From CAMYLY01 sp036397755 (GTDB lineage Bacteria > Gemmatimonadota > Gemmatimonadetes > Gemmatimonadales > GWC2-71-9), in NCBI GenBank assembly GCA_036397755.1, contig DASWII010000061.1, positions 1 to 64,000 on the forward strand: a stretch of DNA of 64,000 bases, read 5' to 3'. Under the pieces are notes generated by a model. It saw only the letters and a program-made list of their open reading frames with translations, searched no databases and was not told the origin of the DNA. Both the position numbers and the translations under genes were made by a program. Shown here in pieces: positions 45,677-54,338 of this stretch (within the stretch, counting starts at the first letter, position 1; each line of letters opens with the position of its first letter).

Positions 45677-46680
45677 GACGCCGGGACGAGGTGCTGGTGG
45701 GCGTCACCATCGTCGCGTCGCTGCTGGCCGTGCTGTTCGGTGCGTTGTGGCTCAGCGAGACGACCATCGGCGTCGATGTTCAGACCCACTTCGTTCGGTT
45801 CCGCACGGTGGGCGGCCTTGGTGTCGGCAACCCCGTCATGCTGCGCGGGGTGCGCGTTGGGCGTATCGAAGCGATTCGTTTGGGACCCCAGAACTTCGTG
45901 GAGGCCGAACTCCAGGTTTACGAGGCAGTCACGATCCCGGAGCGCCCGGCCGTCATCGGGGCATCGGCGTCGCTGTTCGGCGAGTGGCAGGCGGAGTTGA
46001 TCAGCCTGGACGAGGCGCCGGCGGATCCGGACGTCCGGCGCGATCTTCAACTGGCGATGGATGCCGGGGCGGATTTGTGGCCGGGAGCCACGCTGCCCGA
46101 CATCGGGCAGCTCACGGCCCAGGCAAGCCGGATCGCCGGCGATATCCAGACGATTTCCTCCCGGGTACAGACCGTGTTCGACTCCCAGGCGGTTGGAGAA
46201 CTGCAGCAGGCCATCCGGGACTTCACCGCGATTGCTCGGAGCATCAACGCGTTCACGGAGTCGCAGACCCAGATCATGGGCGAGGTGGGCGCGAATCTGC
46301 GTGGCGGCTCGGACGTGTTGTTGGATGCAGCGCAGCGGCTCCAGATGTCGCTGGCGCGCATGGATTCCGCGACGAGCGAGGGCGAGCTGGCAACGATCTT
46401 CGACAATACGGCTGCCGCCTCCATCGATGTACGCGCGGCGCTCGCCGACATTCGATCGGTGGTGGGCGTGGCGCGCGCCAACGAAGCCACCTTCGTGCGG
46501 CTGTTCGAGGGTGCGGACTCGGTGATGGCGCGACTCCAGGCGGGCCGTGGGACCGCAGGTATGCTCCTCAGTGATTCAGCGCTCTACGTGGAAACGCGTG
46601 AGACGATTACCGCGCTCCGCGCCCTCATTGCCGACATCCAGGCGAACCCACGGAAATACTTCAAGTTCTCCGTGTTCTGA
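45673..46680 (+). CDS. mlaD: MlaD/MCE-domain lipid-binding protein
   Basis: A 335-residue protein with one N-terminal transmembrane helix (VLVGVTIVASLLAVLFGALWL), then the MCE domain (VRFRTVGGLGVGNPVMLRGVRVGRIEAI), and a long helical tail (~180 residues) with coiled-coil-like periodicity. MlaD forms the hexameric periplasmic ring that takes lipids to or from the MlaEF transporter. The tail, much longer than in E. coli MlaD, is like those of Mce proteins that bridge the periplasm. Confidence 0.9.
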   Translation: MRRRDEVLVGVTIVASLLAVLFGALWLSETTIGVDVQTHFVRFRTVGGLGVGNPVMLRGVRVGRIEAIRLGPQNFVEAELQVYEAVTIPERPAVIGASASLFGEWQAELISLDEAPADPDVRRDLQLAMDAGADLWPGATLPDIGQLTAQASRIAGDIQTISSRVQTVFDSQAVGELQQAIRDFTAIARSINAFTESQTQIMGEVGANLRGGSDVLLDAAQRLQMSLARMDSATSEGELATIFDNTAAASIDVRAALADIRSVVGVARANEATFVRLFEGADSVMARLQAGRGTAGMLLSDSALYVETRETITALRALIADIQANPRKYFKFSVF

Positions 46681-47156
46681 TGGCGCCCGATCGGAAAGGG
46701 CGTCGGCCGGCACGTACGGAGCGCGCCCGTGTCGAGACGAGCGCGGGTGGCGTGATCGTGCGTTGTACGGAGGAGGGCCCTAGCTTCCTCCTCATCCGGG
46801 ATCCGTACAAGCAGTGGAGCTTCCCCAAGGGCCATATCGCCGAGGGCGAGTCGCCGCTCGAGGCCGCGCGGCGCGAGGTGGAGGAGGAGACCGGACTCGA
46901 TGATCTCACCGCCCACCAGACCCTCACGGTGATCGACTGGCACTTCCGATTCCGCGGGCGGCTGATTCACAAGTACTGTCACTACTTCCTCTTTGAATCC
47001 CCGACCGGTGATCCGGAGCCTCAGCTCGAGGAGGGAATCTCCGAGTGCATGTTTGCGTCGCTCGACGAGGCGTTCGAGGCCTTGCGGTACGACAACGCGC
47101 GTGCGGTGCTGCGCGAGGCGGCGGCGTTCTTGCCGGAGGTGTGTGGCGAGGCCTGA
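46680..47156 (+). CDS. Nudix hydrolase
   Basis: A 158-residue protein with a complete Nudix box at 51-73 (G51, E57, R65-E66, E69-E70, G72) and the surrounding SFPKGHIAEGES. The first 15 residues are basic and disordered. Nudix enzymes hydrolyse nucleoside diphosphate derivatives; this short AP4A-like type often acts on dinucleoside polyphosphates. Its ATG overlaps the mlaD stop, but a link to lipid transport is not evident. Confidence 0.92.
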   Translation: MAPDRKGRRPARTERARVETSAGGVIVRCTEEGPSFLLIRDPYKQWSFPKGHIAEGESPLEAARREVEEETGLDDLTAHQTLTVIDWHFRFRGRLIHKYCHYFLFESPTGDPEPQLEEGISECMFASLDEAFEALRYDNARAVLREAAAFLPEVCGEA

Positions 47157-47159
47157 ACG

Positions 47160-47930
47160 ATGCCGGTGATTCCGATGTTGCACCCGCGCGCCGCCGCCCG
47201 CCAGGCCCTGCGGCGCGGCCTCCCGCGGCGTGGGTTCCGGTTGGTCGTCTGCAGTGCCCCCGACCGGGTCGAGGCCGCCCTGCAGCGCGAGTTGGTCGAG
47301 GCGGTCGTCCTGGATGTCGCGACCGCCCCCGTCGAGTGGGTGTTCACCCTCGTGCGCAGGTTCCCTCGGATTCCAGTGTTTGCCATGAGCAGGTTCCGCG
47401 CCGGCGACGGGGAGTTGCTCCTGGCGTGTAGGCGCGCGGGGTGCGCGGATACGCTGGTGGAGGGCATGGACGACGCGGCCGCGGGGGAACTCGTGGCGCG
47501 GCGCGCGGCGTCCGCGAGGCGCCGGCACGCGCTGGGGTCGGCCGCGATGCTCTTGCGTCTCAGCGAGCCGATTCAGTTGGATGCATGGGACGAGGTGCTC
47601 CGAAGGGCGGGGAGACCCACCACCACAAGCGACGTCGCGGCCTCCCTCGGGATGACGCGCGAGCATCTGTCCCGCGAGTTCGCCGCGGGCGGCGCCCCGA
47701 ACCTCAAACGCGTGATTGACCTGGCGCGCACGGTCTGGGCGGCGGACCTGCTGGCCAATCCGGGATACTCGGTCAAGGTCGTGGCCCGGCTCCTCGGGTT
47801 CACCTCGCCAAGCCACCTGGCTGCCAGCGCCCGCCGGGTGGCCGGCGTCGTGCCGCAGGACCTTGCCACCCTGGATGTGGGCGTCGTGCTCGATCGGTTT
47901 CGCCGCGGCCGGATGCGGAGCCGGCTGTGA
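47160..47930 (+). CDS. AraC-type HTH regulator with receiver-like N-terminus
   Basis: A 256-residue protein. The C-terminal ~100 residues form a double helix-turn-helix (TTTSDVAASLGMTREHLSREFAAGGAPNLKRVID and YSVKVVARLLGFTSPSHLAASARRVAG), typical of AraC/XylS. The N-terminal half (FRLVVCSAPDRVEAALQRELVEAVVLDVATAP...PRIPVFAMSRF) resembles a degenerate response-regulator receiver with no clear phosphorylation site. Its targets are unknown. It lies 3 bp after the Nudix stop and just upstream of the ATP synthase genes. Confidence 0.82.
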   Translation: MPVIPMLHPRAAARQALRRGLPRRGFRLVVCSAPDRVEAALQRELVEAVVLDVATAPVEWVFTLVRRFPRIPVFAMSRFRAGDGELLLACRRAGCADTLVEGMDDAAAGELVARRAASARRRHALGSAAMLLRLSEPIQLDAWDEVLRRAGRPTTTSDVAASLGMTREHLSREFAAGGAPNLKRVIDLARTVWAADLLANPGYSVKVVARLLGFTSPSHLAASARRVAGVVPQDLATLDVGVVLDRFRRGRMRSRL

Positions 47931-48041
47931 GTTGCGACTGCCCACACCGTGCCTCCCGCGGCAGTTGGCGCGATGGTGCCCCGGTGATAGCTTTCGCAGG
48001 CTTCATCACGACTCTCACCACTCCGTACCACCACGGCAACT

Positions 48042-49577
48042 ATGGCGACTGAATCGACGCTGCGTCCGGGCGAGCTCAAGGACGTTTTGCTCAGGGAGAT
48101 CGAGGCCGCGGACCTCGGCACGCTGGACACGCAGGAGATCGGCACGATCCTCGAAGTCAAGGACGGCACGGCCCGCGTGTACGGGCTGACCTCGGCGATG
48201 TCCGGCGAGATGCTCGAGTTTCGCGCGTCGGGCACGGGCGACACGGTCACCGGGCTGGCGTTGAACCTCGAAGAAGACAACTTGGGCGCCGTGATTCTCG
48301 GCGATTACCTCCAGCTCAAGGAGGGCGACGAGGTGCGCCGCACGGGCCGAGTGCTCGAAGTGCCGGTGGGGGAGGCGATGGTGGGCCGTGTCATCGATCC
48401 GCTGGGACGCCCCGTGGACGGCCGCGGACCGATCAAGACCGATCTCCATCGGAAGCTCGAGTCGCCGGCGCCGGGGATCGTCGCGCGCGAGCCCGTGAAG
48501 GAGCCGTTGCAGACGGGCATCAAAGCCATCGACTCCATGATCCCGATCGGGCGCGGTCAGCGCGAACTCATCATCGGGGACCGGGGGACCGGCAAGACGG
48601 CCATCGCGCTGGACACGATCATCAACCAGAAGGGTCAGGGGGTGATCTGCGTTTACGTGGCCATCGGGCAGAAGAAGTCCACGGTGGCGAGCGTGGTCGA
48701 GCGCCTGAAAGAGCACGGCGCCATGGAATACAGCATCGTGGTGGTCGCGGGCGCGGCGGATCCGGCGCCGATGCAGTTCATCGCGCCGTATGCGGGTGCC
48801 GCCGTGGCCGAGTATTTCATGTACGATAAGAAGGGCGCCACGCTGTGCGTGTATGATGACCTGTCCAAGCACGCGCAGGCCTACCGCCAGCTGTCGCTGG
48901 TGCTGCGCCGTCCCCCCGGTCGTGAGGCGTATCCCGGGGACGTGTTCTATCTCCACTCGCGGCTCCTGGAGCGCGCGGCCAAGCTGAGCGTGTCCCAGGG
49001 CGGTGGCTCGCTCACCGCGCTGCCGGTGATCGAGACCCAGGCCGGCGACGTGTCCGCCTACATCCCCACCAACGTCATTTCGATCACCGACGGGCAGATC
49101 TATCTCGAGAGCGATCTGTTCTATTCCAACGTGCGCCCGGCCATCAATCCCGGCATCTCGGTGTCGCGCGTGGGTGGCAACGCGCAGATCAAAGCGATGA
49201 AGCAGGTGGCGGGACGTTTGCGATTGGAGTACGCCCAATACCGCGAACTCGAGGCGTTTGCCCAGTTCGGTTCCGATCTCGATCAGGCGACACAGCGGCA
49301 GCTCGCGCGCGGCCAGCGGATCGTCGAGGTGTTGAAGCAGCCACAGTATGTGCCGATGGCGGTGGAACAGCAGATCTGCATCATCTTCGCCGTCACCAAC
49401 GGCTACCTGGACGACGTGGATCCCGGCAAGGTTCGGCTGTGGGAAAGGGACTTTAGCGCGTTCCTCGACGCCAAGCATGAGAAACTGATGACCGCGCTGC
49501 GCACCAAGAAGGTGCTGGACGAAGGGGCGGAGCAGTCCCTGCGGAAGGCGATCGAAGAGTTCAAGGCGCTCGTGTAA
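48042..49577 (+). CDS. atpA: F1 ATP synthase alpha subunit
   Basis: A 511-residue subunit with Walker A GDRGTGKT (179-186), the DELSE-like start replaced by LKDVLLREIEAADLGTLDTQEIGTI, and PAINPGISVSRVGGNAQIKAMKQVAG. It carries the non-catalytic nucleotide site of the F1 hexamer. It heads atpA-atpG-atpD-atpC. The delta and FO genes (atpB, E, F, H) are not next to it, because the upstream neighbour is a regulator gene, so the ATP synthase genes are split in this genome. Confidence 0.97.
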   Translation: MATESTLRPGELKDVLLREIEAADLGTLDTQEIGTILEVKDGTARVYGLTSAMSGEMLEFRASGTGDTVTGLALNLEEDNLGAVILGDYLQLKEGDEVRRTGRVLEVPVGEAMVGRVIDPLGRPVDGRGPIKTDLHRKLESPAPGIVAREPVKEPLQTGIKAIDSMIPIGRGQRELIIGDRGTGKTAIALDTIINQKGQGVICVYVAIGQKKSTVASVVERLKEHGAMEYSIVVVAGAADPAPMQFIAPYAGAAVAEYFMYDKKGATLCVYDDLSKHAQAYRQLSLVLRRPPGREAYPGDVFYLHSRLLERAAKLSVSQGGGSLTALPVIETQAGDVSAYIPTNVISITDGQIYLESDLFYSNVRPAINPGISVSRVGGNAQIKAMKQVAGRLRLEYAQYRELEAFAQFGSDLDQATQRQLARGQRIVEVLKQPQYVPMAVEQQICIIFAVTNGYLDDVDPGKVRLWERDFSAFLDAKHEKLMTALRTKKVLDEGAEQSLRKAIEEFKALV

Positions 49578-49583
49578 TATCGC

Positions 49584-50486
49584 ATGGCCAAGACCCGAGA
49601 ACTCCGCCGGCGCATTCGCTCCGTCGAGAACACGCGCCAGATCACGAAGACCATGGAGATGGTGGCCACGTCGCGCCTCAAGCGGGCGCAGGACCGCGTC
49701 GTCACGGCCCGGCCCTACGCGCAAGCGCTGGCCGACGTCATCGCGCGCCTGTACGACCCCGCGTATGAAGAGCGCTTCCCGCTCCTGCGGCAGGTGGCTG
49801 GGCACCCGAAGCGCGCGGCGCTGGTGTTGATCACGTCCAATCGTGGCCTCTGCGGCGCCTTCAACTCGAACTTGATCAAGCTGGCCTCGCGGCGGCTCGA
49901 GGAACTCGAGGGAGACGGTGTCGATGTCGAGATGCACGGGATCGGCCGAAAGGGCATCGGCTTTTTCCGGTACCTCGGCCGCGCCTTCGCGTCGGCGCGG
50001 GATGATATCGGCGATCGGCCCACGAGTGCACACGCGCGCGAGGTCATCGAGCCGCTGATGCACCGGTTTGCGGATGGGGAGCTGGATTGGGTGGAGGTCG
50101 TCTTCGCCAGGTTCAATAACCCGATGTCGACGCCTCCGGCCTCGCTCACGGTGTTGCCGATCGCGATCCCCGGGGTCACGACGGGCGGGCGGGCGGACGC
50201 CGCGGGCGGAACACGGCAGGCGGCGGCGAACTTCATTCTGCGGCCGTCGGCCGACGCGATCCTCGCGGCCATCTTGCCCCTGTACGTGCACAATCAGACG
50301 TATCGCGCGCTCGTCGAGACGGCGGCCTCGGAGCACGGCGCCCGGCGCACCGCCATGAAGAGCGCCACCGATAGCGCGGGTGACATGATCGATGCGCTGC
50401 GTCGCACCTACAACCGCGCCCGGCAGGCGCAGATCACGCAAGAGATCGCCGAGATCGTCGGCGGCGCGGAGGCGCTGTCGGGGTGA
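49584..50486 (+). CDS. atpG: F1 ATP synthase gamma subunit
   Basis: A 300-residue central stalk subunit. The start AKTRELRRRIRSVENTRQITKTMEMVATSRLKRAQ and the end MKSATDSAGDMIDALRRTYNRARQAQITQEIAEIVGGAEAL are the conserved N- and C-terminal coiled-coil helices of gamma; ALVLITSNRGLCGAFN is the family signature. It follows atpA by 6 bp. A GGGCAGC tandem array begins just after its stop. Confidence 0.96.
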   Translation: MAKTRELRRRIRSVENTRQITKTMEMVATSRLKRAQDRVVTARPYAQALADVIARLYDPAYEERFPLLRQVAGHPKRAALVLITSNRGLCGAFNSNLIKLASRRLEELEGDGVDVEMHGIGRKGIGFFRYLGRAFASARDDIGDRPTSAHAREVIEPLMHRFADGELDWVEVVFARFNNPMSTPPASLTVLPIAIPGVTTGGRADAAGGTRQAAANFILRPSADAILAAILPLYVHNQTYRALVETAASEHGARRTAMKSATDSAGDMIDALRRTYNRARQAQITQEIAEIVGGAEALSG

Positions 50487-50560
50487 TGAAGGGCAGCGTG
50501 CAGCGGGCAGCGGGCAGCGGGCAGCGGGCAGCGTCCAGCGGGCAGGTGGCGTTGCAGCCG
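50487..50560 (+). repeat. GGGCAGC tandem array with G-quadruplex pattern
   Basis: Seven-base units GGGCAGC follow the atpG stop. GGG runs at 50505, 50512, 50519 and 50526 with 4-base CAGC loops fit the canonical G-quadruplex rule. Further imperfect copies reach about 50560, and TAACGTC is doubled at about 50606-50619 before atpD. The unit differs from the GTAGGAG family but the position, straight after a stop codon, is the same. Confidence 0.85.
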
Positions 50561-50627
50561 GCAGCGTGCCGTGTGCAGACTTTCTCTGGTCCGTGGTCAG
50601 TTACTAACGTCTAACGTCTAAGGCCTA

Positions 50628-52049
50628 ATGTCTCAGAACATTGGAAGAATCGTCCAGATCATCGGTCCCGTGGTCGATGTGGAGTTCGAGCCCGAGACGT
50701 TGCCCGCGCTATATACCGCGCTCGAGATCAAGCACGAGGGCAACGGGAGTCCGGCGGTGCGGGTGATTGTGGAAGTGCAGCAGCACGTCGGCCGCAACCA
50801 GGTGCGCGCGGTTGCGATGAGCTCGACCGACGGCCTTGTGCGCGGGATGGCGGCGGTCGACACGGGTGGCCCGATCACGGTGCCCGTGGGTGAGCCGGCC
50901 CTGGGTCGCATCCTGAACGTCCTGGGCGAACCCGTCGACGACGGTCCCCCGATTCCGGCGGACGCGGAGCGATGGCCGATTCATCGTGACCCCCCGCTCT
51001 TCACGAGCCTCGAGCCCAAGACCGAGGTGTTCGAGACCGGAATCAAGGTCATCGATCTCATCGCGCCGTTCGTCAAGGGCGGCAAGATCGGCTTGTTCGG
51101 CGGTGCCGGGGTGGGCAAGACCGTCATCATCATGGAACTCATTAACAACGTGCAGAAGGGCCACGGTGGGCGTTCCGTGTTCTGCGGCGTGGGTGAGCGA
51201 ACGCGTGAGGGGAACGACCTCTACCTCGAGATGGAGGAGAGCGGCGTCCTCGACTCGGTCGCGTTGATCTACGGGCAGATGAACGAACCGCCGGGTGCGC
51301 GGTTGCGTGTCGGCCTGTCCGGCCTCACAGTTGCGGAGTACTTCCGTGACACCGAAGGCCAAGACGTGCTGGTGTTCATCGACAACATTTTCCGTTTCAC
51401 CCAGGCGGGGTCTGAGGTCTCGGCGCTCCTCGGCCGCATGCCCAGCGCGGTCGGATACCAGCCCACGTTGGGAACCGAGATGGGTGACCTGCAAGAGCGC
51501 ATCACGTCGACTCGCAGCGGGTCCATTACGTCGGTGCAGGCGATCTACGTGCCGGCGGACGACCTGACCGATCCGGCGCCCGCGACCGCCTTCAGTCACC
51601 TGGACGCGACCGTCGTGTTGTCGCGCGCGCTTACCGAGATCGGCATTTATCCGGCGGTCGACCCGCTGGATTCGTCCAGCCGGATCCTCGATGCCCAGTA
51701 CCTGGGGGAAGCGCACTACAATGCGGCGCTCGAAACGCAGCGCATTCTCCAGCGCTACAAGGACCTCCAGGACATCATCGCGATCCTCGGCATGGACGAG
51801 CTGTCTGAGGACGACAAGCTGATCGTGTCGCGCGCGCGGCGCGTGCAACGGTTCCTGTCGCAGCCGTTCCACGTAGCGGAGGCCTTCACCGGGACGCCCG
51901 GGAGTTATGTCAAGCTCGAGGACACAATCGAGAGCTTCACGCGACTAGTGAAGGGAGAGTTCGATCATCTCCCGGAGCAAGCCTTCTACATGGTCGGCGG
52001 CATCGAAGAGGCCATCGAGAAGGGTCGCAAGCTGGAGGCGGGCAGCTGA
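50628..52049 (+). CDS. atpD: F1 ATP synthase beta subunit
   Basis: A 473-residue catalytic subunit with Walker A GGAGVGKT (158-165), GERTREGNDLYLEM (catalytic glutamate) and ALLGRMPSAVGYQPTLG (signature). It makes ATP at the F1 hexamer. It is separated from atpG by 141 bp that include the GGGCAGC array, unusually long for this pair. Confidence 0.97.
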   Translation: MSQNIGRIVQIIGPVVDVEFEPETLPALYTALEIKHEGNGSPAVRVIVEVQQHVGRNQVRAVAMSSTDGLVRGMAAVDTGGPITVPVGEPALGRILNVLGEPVDDGPPIPADAERWPIHRDPPLFTSLEPKTEVFETGIKVIDLIAPFVKGGKIGLFGGAGVGKTVIIMELINNVQKGHGGRSVFCGVGERTREGNDLYLEMEESGVLDSVALIYGQMNEPPGARLRVGLSGLTVAEYFRDTEGQDVLVFIDNIFRFTQAGSEVSALLGRMPSAVGYQPTLGTEMGDLQERITSTRSGSITSVQAIYVPADDLTDPAPATAFSHLDATVVLSRALTEIGIYPAVDPLDSSSRILDAQYLGEAHYNAALETQRILQRYKDLQDIIAILGMDELSEDDKLIVSRARRVQRFLSQPFHVAEAFTGTPGSYVKLEDTIESFTRLVKGEFDHLPEQAFYMVGGIEEAIEKGRKLEAGS

Positions 52050-52050
52050 C

Positions 52051-52308
52051 ATGTACGTGAGGATCATTTCGCCCGAACGGATGGTATATGATGGCGCCGC
52101 GTCCGGGGTGGTCGCACCGGCGTATGATGGGCAGGTCGGTATTCTTCCGCGCCACGCGCCGTTCATGACACTTCTGGGGCAGGGTGTACTGACGCTCAAC
52201 ACCCCGGAGGGGGACCGGCGATTCACTGTCCGGGGAGGCGTCCTCCAGGTGGCCGGCGACGTGGTAAGTGTCGTCACGGAGTCGGCGTCATCGGACACCA
52301 ATCGGTAG
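52051..52308 (+). CDS. atpC: F1 ATP synthase epsilon subunit, short form
   Basis: An 85-residue protein: MYVRIISPERMVYDGAASG and GQVGILPRHAPFMTLLGQGVL are the beta-sandwich start of epsilon. The usual C-terminal two-helix domain (another ~45-50 residues), which can brake ATP hydrolysis, is missing. Similar short epsilon subunits occur in Chlorobi and Bacteroidetes. The sequence runs cleanly to its stop, so this is a true short form and not a frameshift. Confidence 0.92.
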   Translation: MYVRIISPERMVYDGAASGVVAPAYDGQVGILPRHAPFMTLLGQGVLTLNTPEGDRRFTVRGGVLQVAGDVVSVVTESASSDTNR

Positions 52309-52339
52309 CTCGACCATTTCCGCAGCGAGGAGTTGACAG

Positions 52340-52939
52340 ATGCGCAGGACTCTCTATTCGACCACGGCCGCACTCGTGCTGTTTGCCGCACCCGCGTTCG
52401 GGCAGGCCACGGGGGTGCCGTCGTTCAACGCACCGTACCGTGCGTTCGACCAGTACGAATTCGGCGGGACGTTCACCCTGCCCAACGGGCCCCCGGAGTG
52501 GTCAGCCGAGGGGCAGTTCCGGTTCGGGTACAAACGGTTTGACATTGGGGCGCGCGGGGGAGTTTTACGGACGGAAATCGGCGGGGTGAGTTCCACGGAT
52601 CTCATCCTTGGTGTCGAGGCACGGACCCGCGTGCTCGAGCACACGGAGAGCATCCCGGTGGATCTGGCCGCGGTCGTGGGCTTCGGGACTTTCGAGTTCG
52701 ACTCCTGGCTCGTGCCGGTCGGGCTGTCGATCGGGCGCCGCGTCGATCTTGATGGCTTCAGCTTCGTGGCATACACACAGCCCACGCTCTTCATGTCGTT
52801 CAACGGCGGAAGTGACGTGAACTTCGGGTTGGGGTTTGGGGCCGACTTTCGGGTGCAGGAGGCGCTGGATCTACGGGTCTCGTTCGGCATCCTGGATGGC
52901 CCGGAGGGATTGGGAGTGAGCCTGGTCTGGATTCGCTAG
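52340..52939 (+). CDS. Small outer-membrane beta-barrel protein (hypothetical)
   Basis: A 199-residue protein with a signal peptide (TTAALVLFAAPAFGQ), then glycine-rich amphipathic strands (FGGTFTLPNGPPEWSAEGQFRFGYKRFDIGARGG). The C-terminus (GLGVSLVWIR) looks like a barrel end but lacks a final aromatic. Role unknown. ATG 52340 follows GAGGAG. Confidence 0.72.
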   Translation: MRRTLYSTTAALVLFAAPAFGQATGVPSFNAPYRAFDQYEFGGTFTLPNGPPEWSAEGQFRFGYKRFDIGARGGVLRTEIGGVSSTDLILGVEARTRVLEHTESIPVDLAAVVGFGTFEFDSWLVPVGLSIGRRVDLDGFSFVAYTQPTLFMSFNGGSDVNFGLGFGADFRVQEALDLRVSFGILDGPEGLGVSLVWIR

Positions 52940-52996
52940 GCTCGCGGGGGTACCTTTGAGCCTTGTGTGAATAGGCCTTCACAGAGGCCTGGGGTA

Positions 52997-53025
52997 TTGA
53001 CGGAACCCCTGTTGGGATATAGAAA
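52997..53025 (+). promoter_or_regulatory. Probable sigma-70 promoter for the 53110 beta-barrel gene
   Basis: -35 TTGACG (52997-53002) and -10 TAGAAA (53020-53025) with a 17-base spacer. The region is noticeably AT-richer than its surroundings and lies 85 bp upstream of the ATG with its own AGGAG site. Confidence 0.5.
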
Positions 53026-53109
53026 TAGGGCCTGTTCGTTGACCCTCAGAATGCCAGGCGTCCGGTGGTGGGCGTCGGCGTGACCGCTAACCTGTTGCAG
53101 GAGATTGCT

Positions 53110-53748
53110 ATGAAGGGACTTTTTGGTCGCCTTGCCGCCGTCGTCCTGGCCTTGGGGATTGTGGCTGCCCCGTTGGCCGCGCAGACCTTCAACCCGAACT
53201 ACGTTGGTGGCGACGGCATGGGCGTCACCGTCAGCGGTGATTTCGGGTATGGCGTCAGCGACGCATCCGGCAAGGACAAGTACGTCGGCGGTCGCGCCAC
53301 GATCGGCGTTTCGATGGTTGTGATCAATGCCGGCGCCGGCTATGCGCTGGACACGAAAATCGCCAGCTTCGGCGGTAACGTCGCGGCGAACTTCCTGAGC
53401 CTGCCGGGCTCCCCGTTGAAGGTCGGCGTGTACGCCGGTGCCAACTACTGGAGCAAGAGCGGGATCAACTCGTTGGTCGTCCCGGCTGGCGCGCTGGTTA
53501 CGATCAGCCCGCCGTCGCCGAGCATCGGATTCGATGTGTGGCTCGCGCCTGGTATTCGGTACATGCGTGCCAGTGCGGGCGGCGTGTCGGCCAGCACCAC
53601 CAAGTTCGGTGGCTCGGCCGGTGTCAACGTCAACATGCCGGCCGGCTTTGGGTTCCACGCGGCGCTCGATTACACGAACATCTCCGGTGGTTCGCCCATG
53701 CTGATCGGTGGTGGTATTCACTACAAGTTCGGCATGCCTGGTATGTAA
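53110..53748 (+). CDS. Outer-membrane beta-barrel protein (hypothetical)
   Basis: A 212-residue protein. The signal peptide is GLFGRLAAVVLALGIVAAPLAAQ. The remaining sequence is glycine- and aromatic-rich amphipathic strands (GVTVSGDFGYGVSDASGKDKYVGGRATIG), ending in GGGIHYKFGMPGM. ATG 53110 lies seven bases after AGGAG. It has its own promoter candidate and a downstream hairpin, so it is probably a single-gene unit and may be well expressed. Confidence 0.78.
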   Translation: MKGLFGRLAAVVLALGIVAAPLAAQTFNPNYVGGDGMGVTVSGDFGYGVSDASGKDKYVGGRATIGVSMVVINAGAGYALDTKIASFGGNVAANFLSLPGSPLKVGVYAGANYWSKSGINSLVVPAGALVTISPPSPSIGFDVWLAPGIRYMRASAGGVSASTTKFGGSAGVNVNMPAGFGFHAALDYTNISGGSPMLIGGGIHYKFGMPGM

Positions 53749-53786
53749 GCGACCGGTTCCCCTCACGGGAGATCATCGCTAGCTTC

Positions 53787-53820
53787 ACGGGGCGCTTCCG
53801 GGAAACCGGGGGCGCCCCGT
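53787..53820 (+). terminator. Terminator-like hairpin after the beta-barrel gene
   Basis: ACGGGGCGC (53787-53795) and GCGCCCCGT (53812-53820) form a perfect 9-bp stem. The loop contains a second small stem (CCGG-GAAA-CCGG). No T-run follows, which is common in high-GC genomes. Confidence 0.6.
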
Positions 53821-53873
53821 AGCACATTGAGACCGCTGGAACAACACTCACCAGAATAGGTAGATCAGACATC

Positions 53874-54254
53874 TTGGACGCGACCTACCGCGCCCGCCGC
53901 TCGTTGCAGGTGCTTCCGCTTGCGGGGCTCCTCGCCGTGGCCGGCTGCGCGCAAACGTTCGATGCCACGAGCCTCGGTGTGGAAGCCACGATGGCCTCAT
54001 CGGCGACCCAGCCGGCTGTGGGGGAGCCGTTCTCCATCAGCAAGAAGTCGGTGCATCTCCTTATTGGCCTGATTCCGGCTGCTCGGCCCCGGCTCGACGA
54101 GGTACTCAGCGCGCAGGTCACGAGCGACGCGCGCGTGGCCGATCTTCGCATCAAAGTCCGCAGCCGCTGGTCTGACGTGCTGATCTCGCTTCTCACGGGT
54201 TTCCTGGTCGTGCCCCGGACCGTGACCTTCGAGGGGGTAGTTGTGCGGCCGTGA
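53874..54254 (+). CDS. Small lipoprotein (hypothetical)
   Basis: A 126-residue protein with lipobox LLAVAGC. The C-terminal part (HLLIGLIPAARPRLDEVL...SDVLISLLTGFLVVPRTVTFEGVVV) is vaguely like Bor-type or DUF lipoproteins, with two short hydrophobic stretches. Start is a TTG (CTTGGACGCG), the only start giving a full lipoprotein signal. Confidence 0.6.
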   Translation: MDATYRARRSLQVLPLAGLLAVAGCAQTFDATSLGVEATMASSATQPAVGEPFSISKKSVHLLIGLIPAARPRLDEVLSAQVTSDARVADLRIKVRSRWSDVLISLLTGFLVVPRTVTFEGVVVRP

Positions 54255-54284
54255 ACTCAGGCCGGATTTGAGGTGGGAGACCGC

Positions 54285-54312
54285 GGGAGCCGCCACGTTC
54301 GCGACGGCTCCC
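54285..54312. terminator. Hairpin between convergent genes
   Basis: GGGAGCCG (54285-54292) and CGGCTCCC (54305-54312) form an 8-bp stem with a 12-base loop between the 3' ends of two convergent genes. It could terminate both transcripts. No T-run. Confidence 0.5.
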
Positions 54313-54338
54313 CGATTGCTTCCGGCAGCGTCTCTAGG

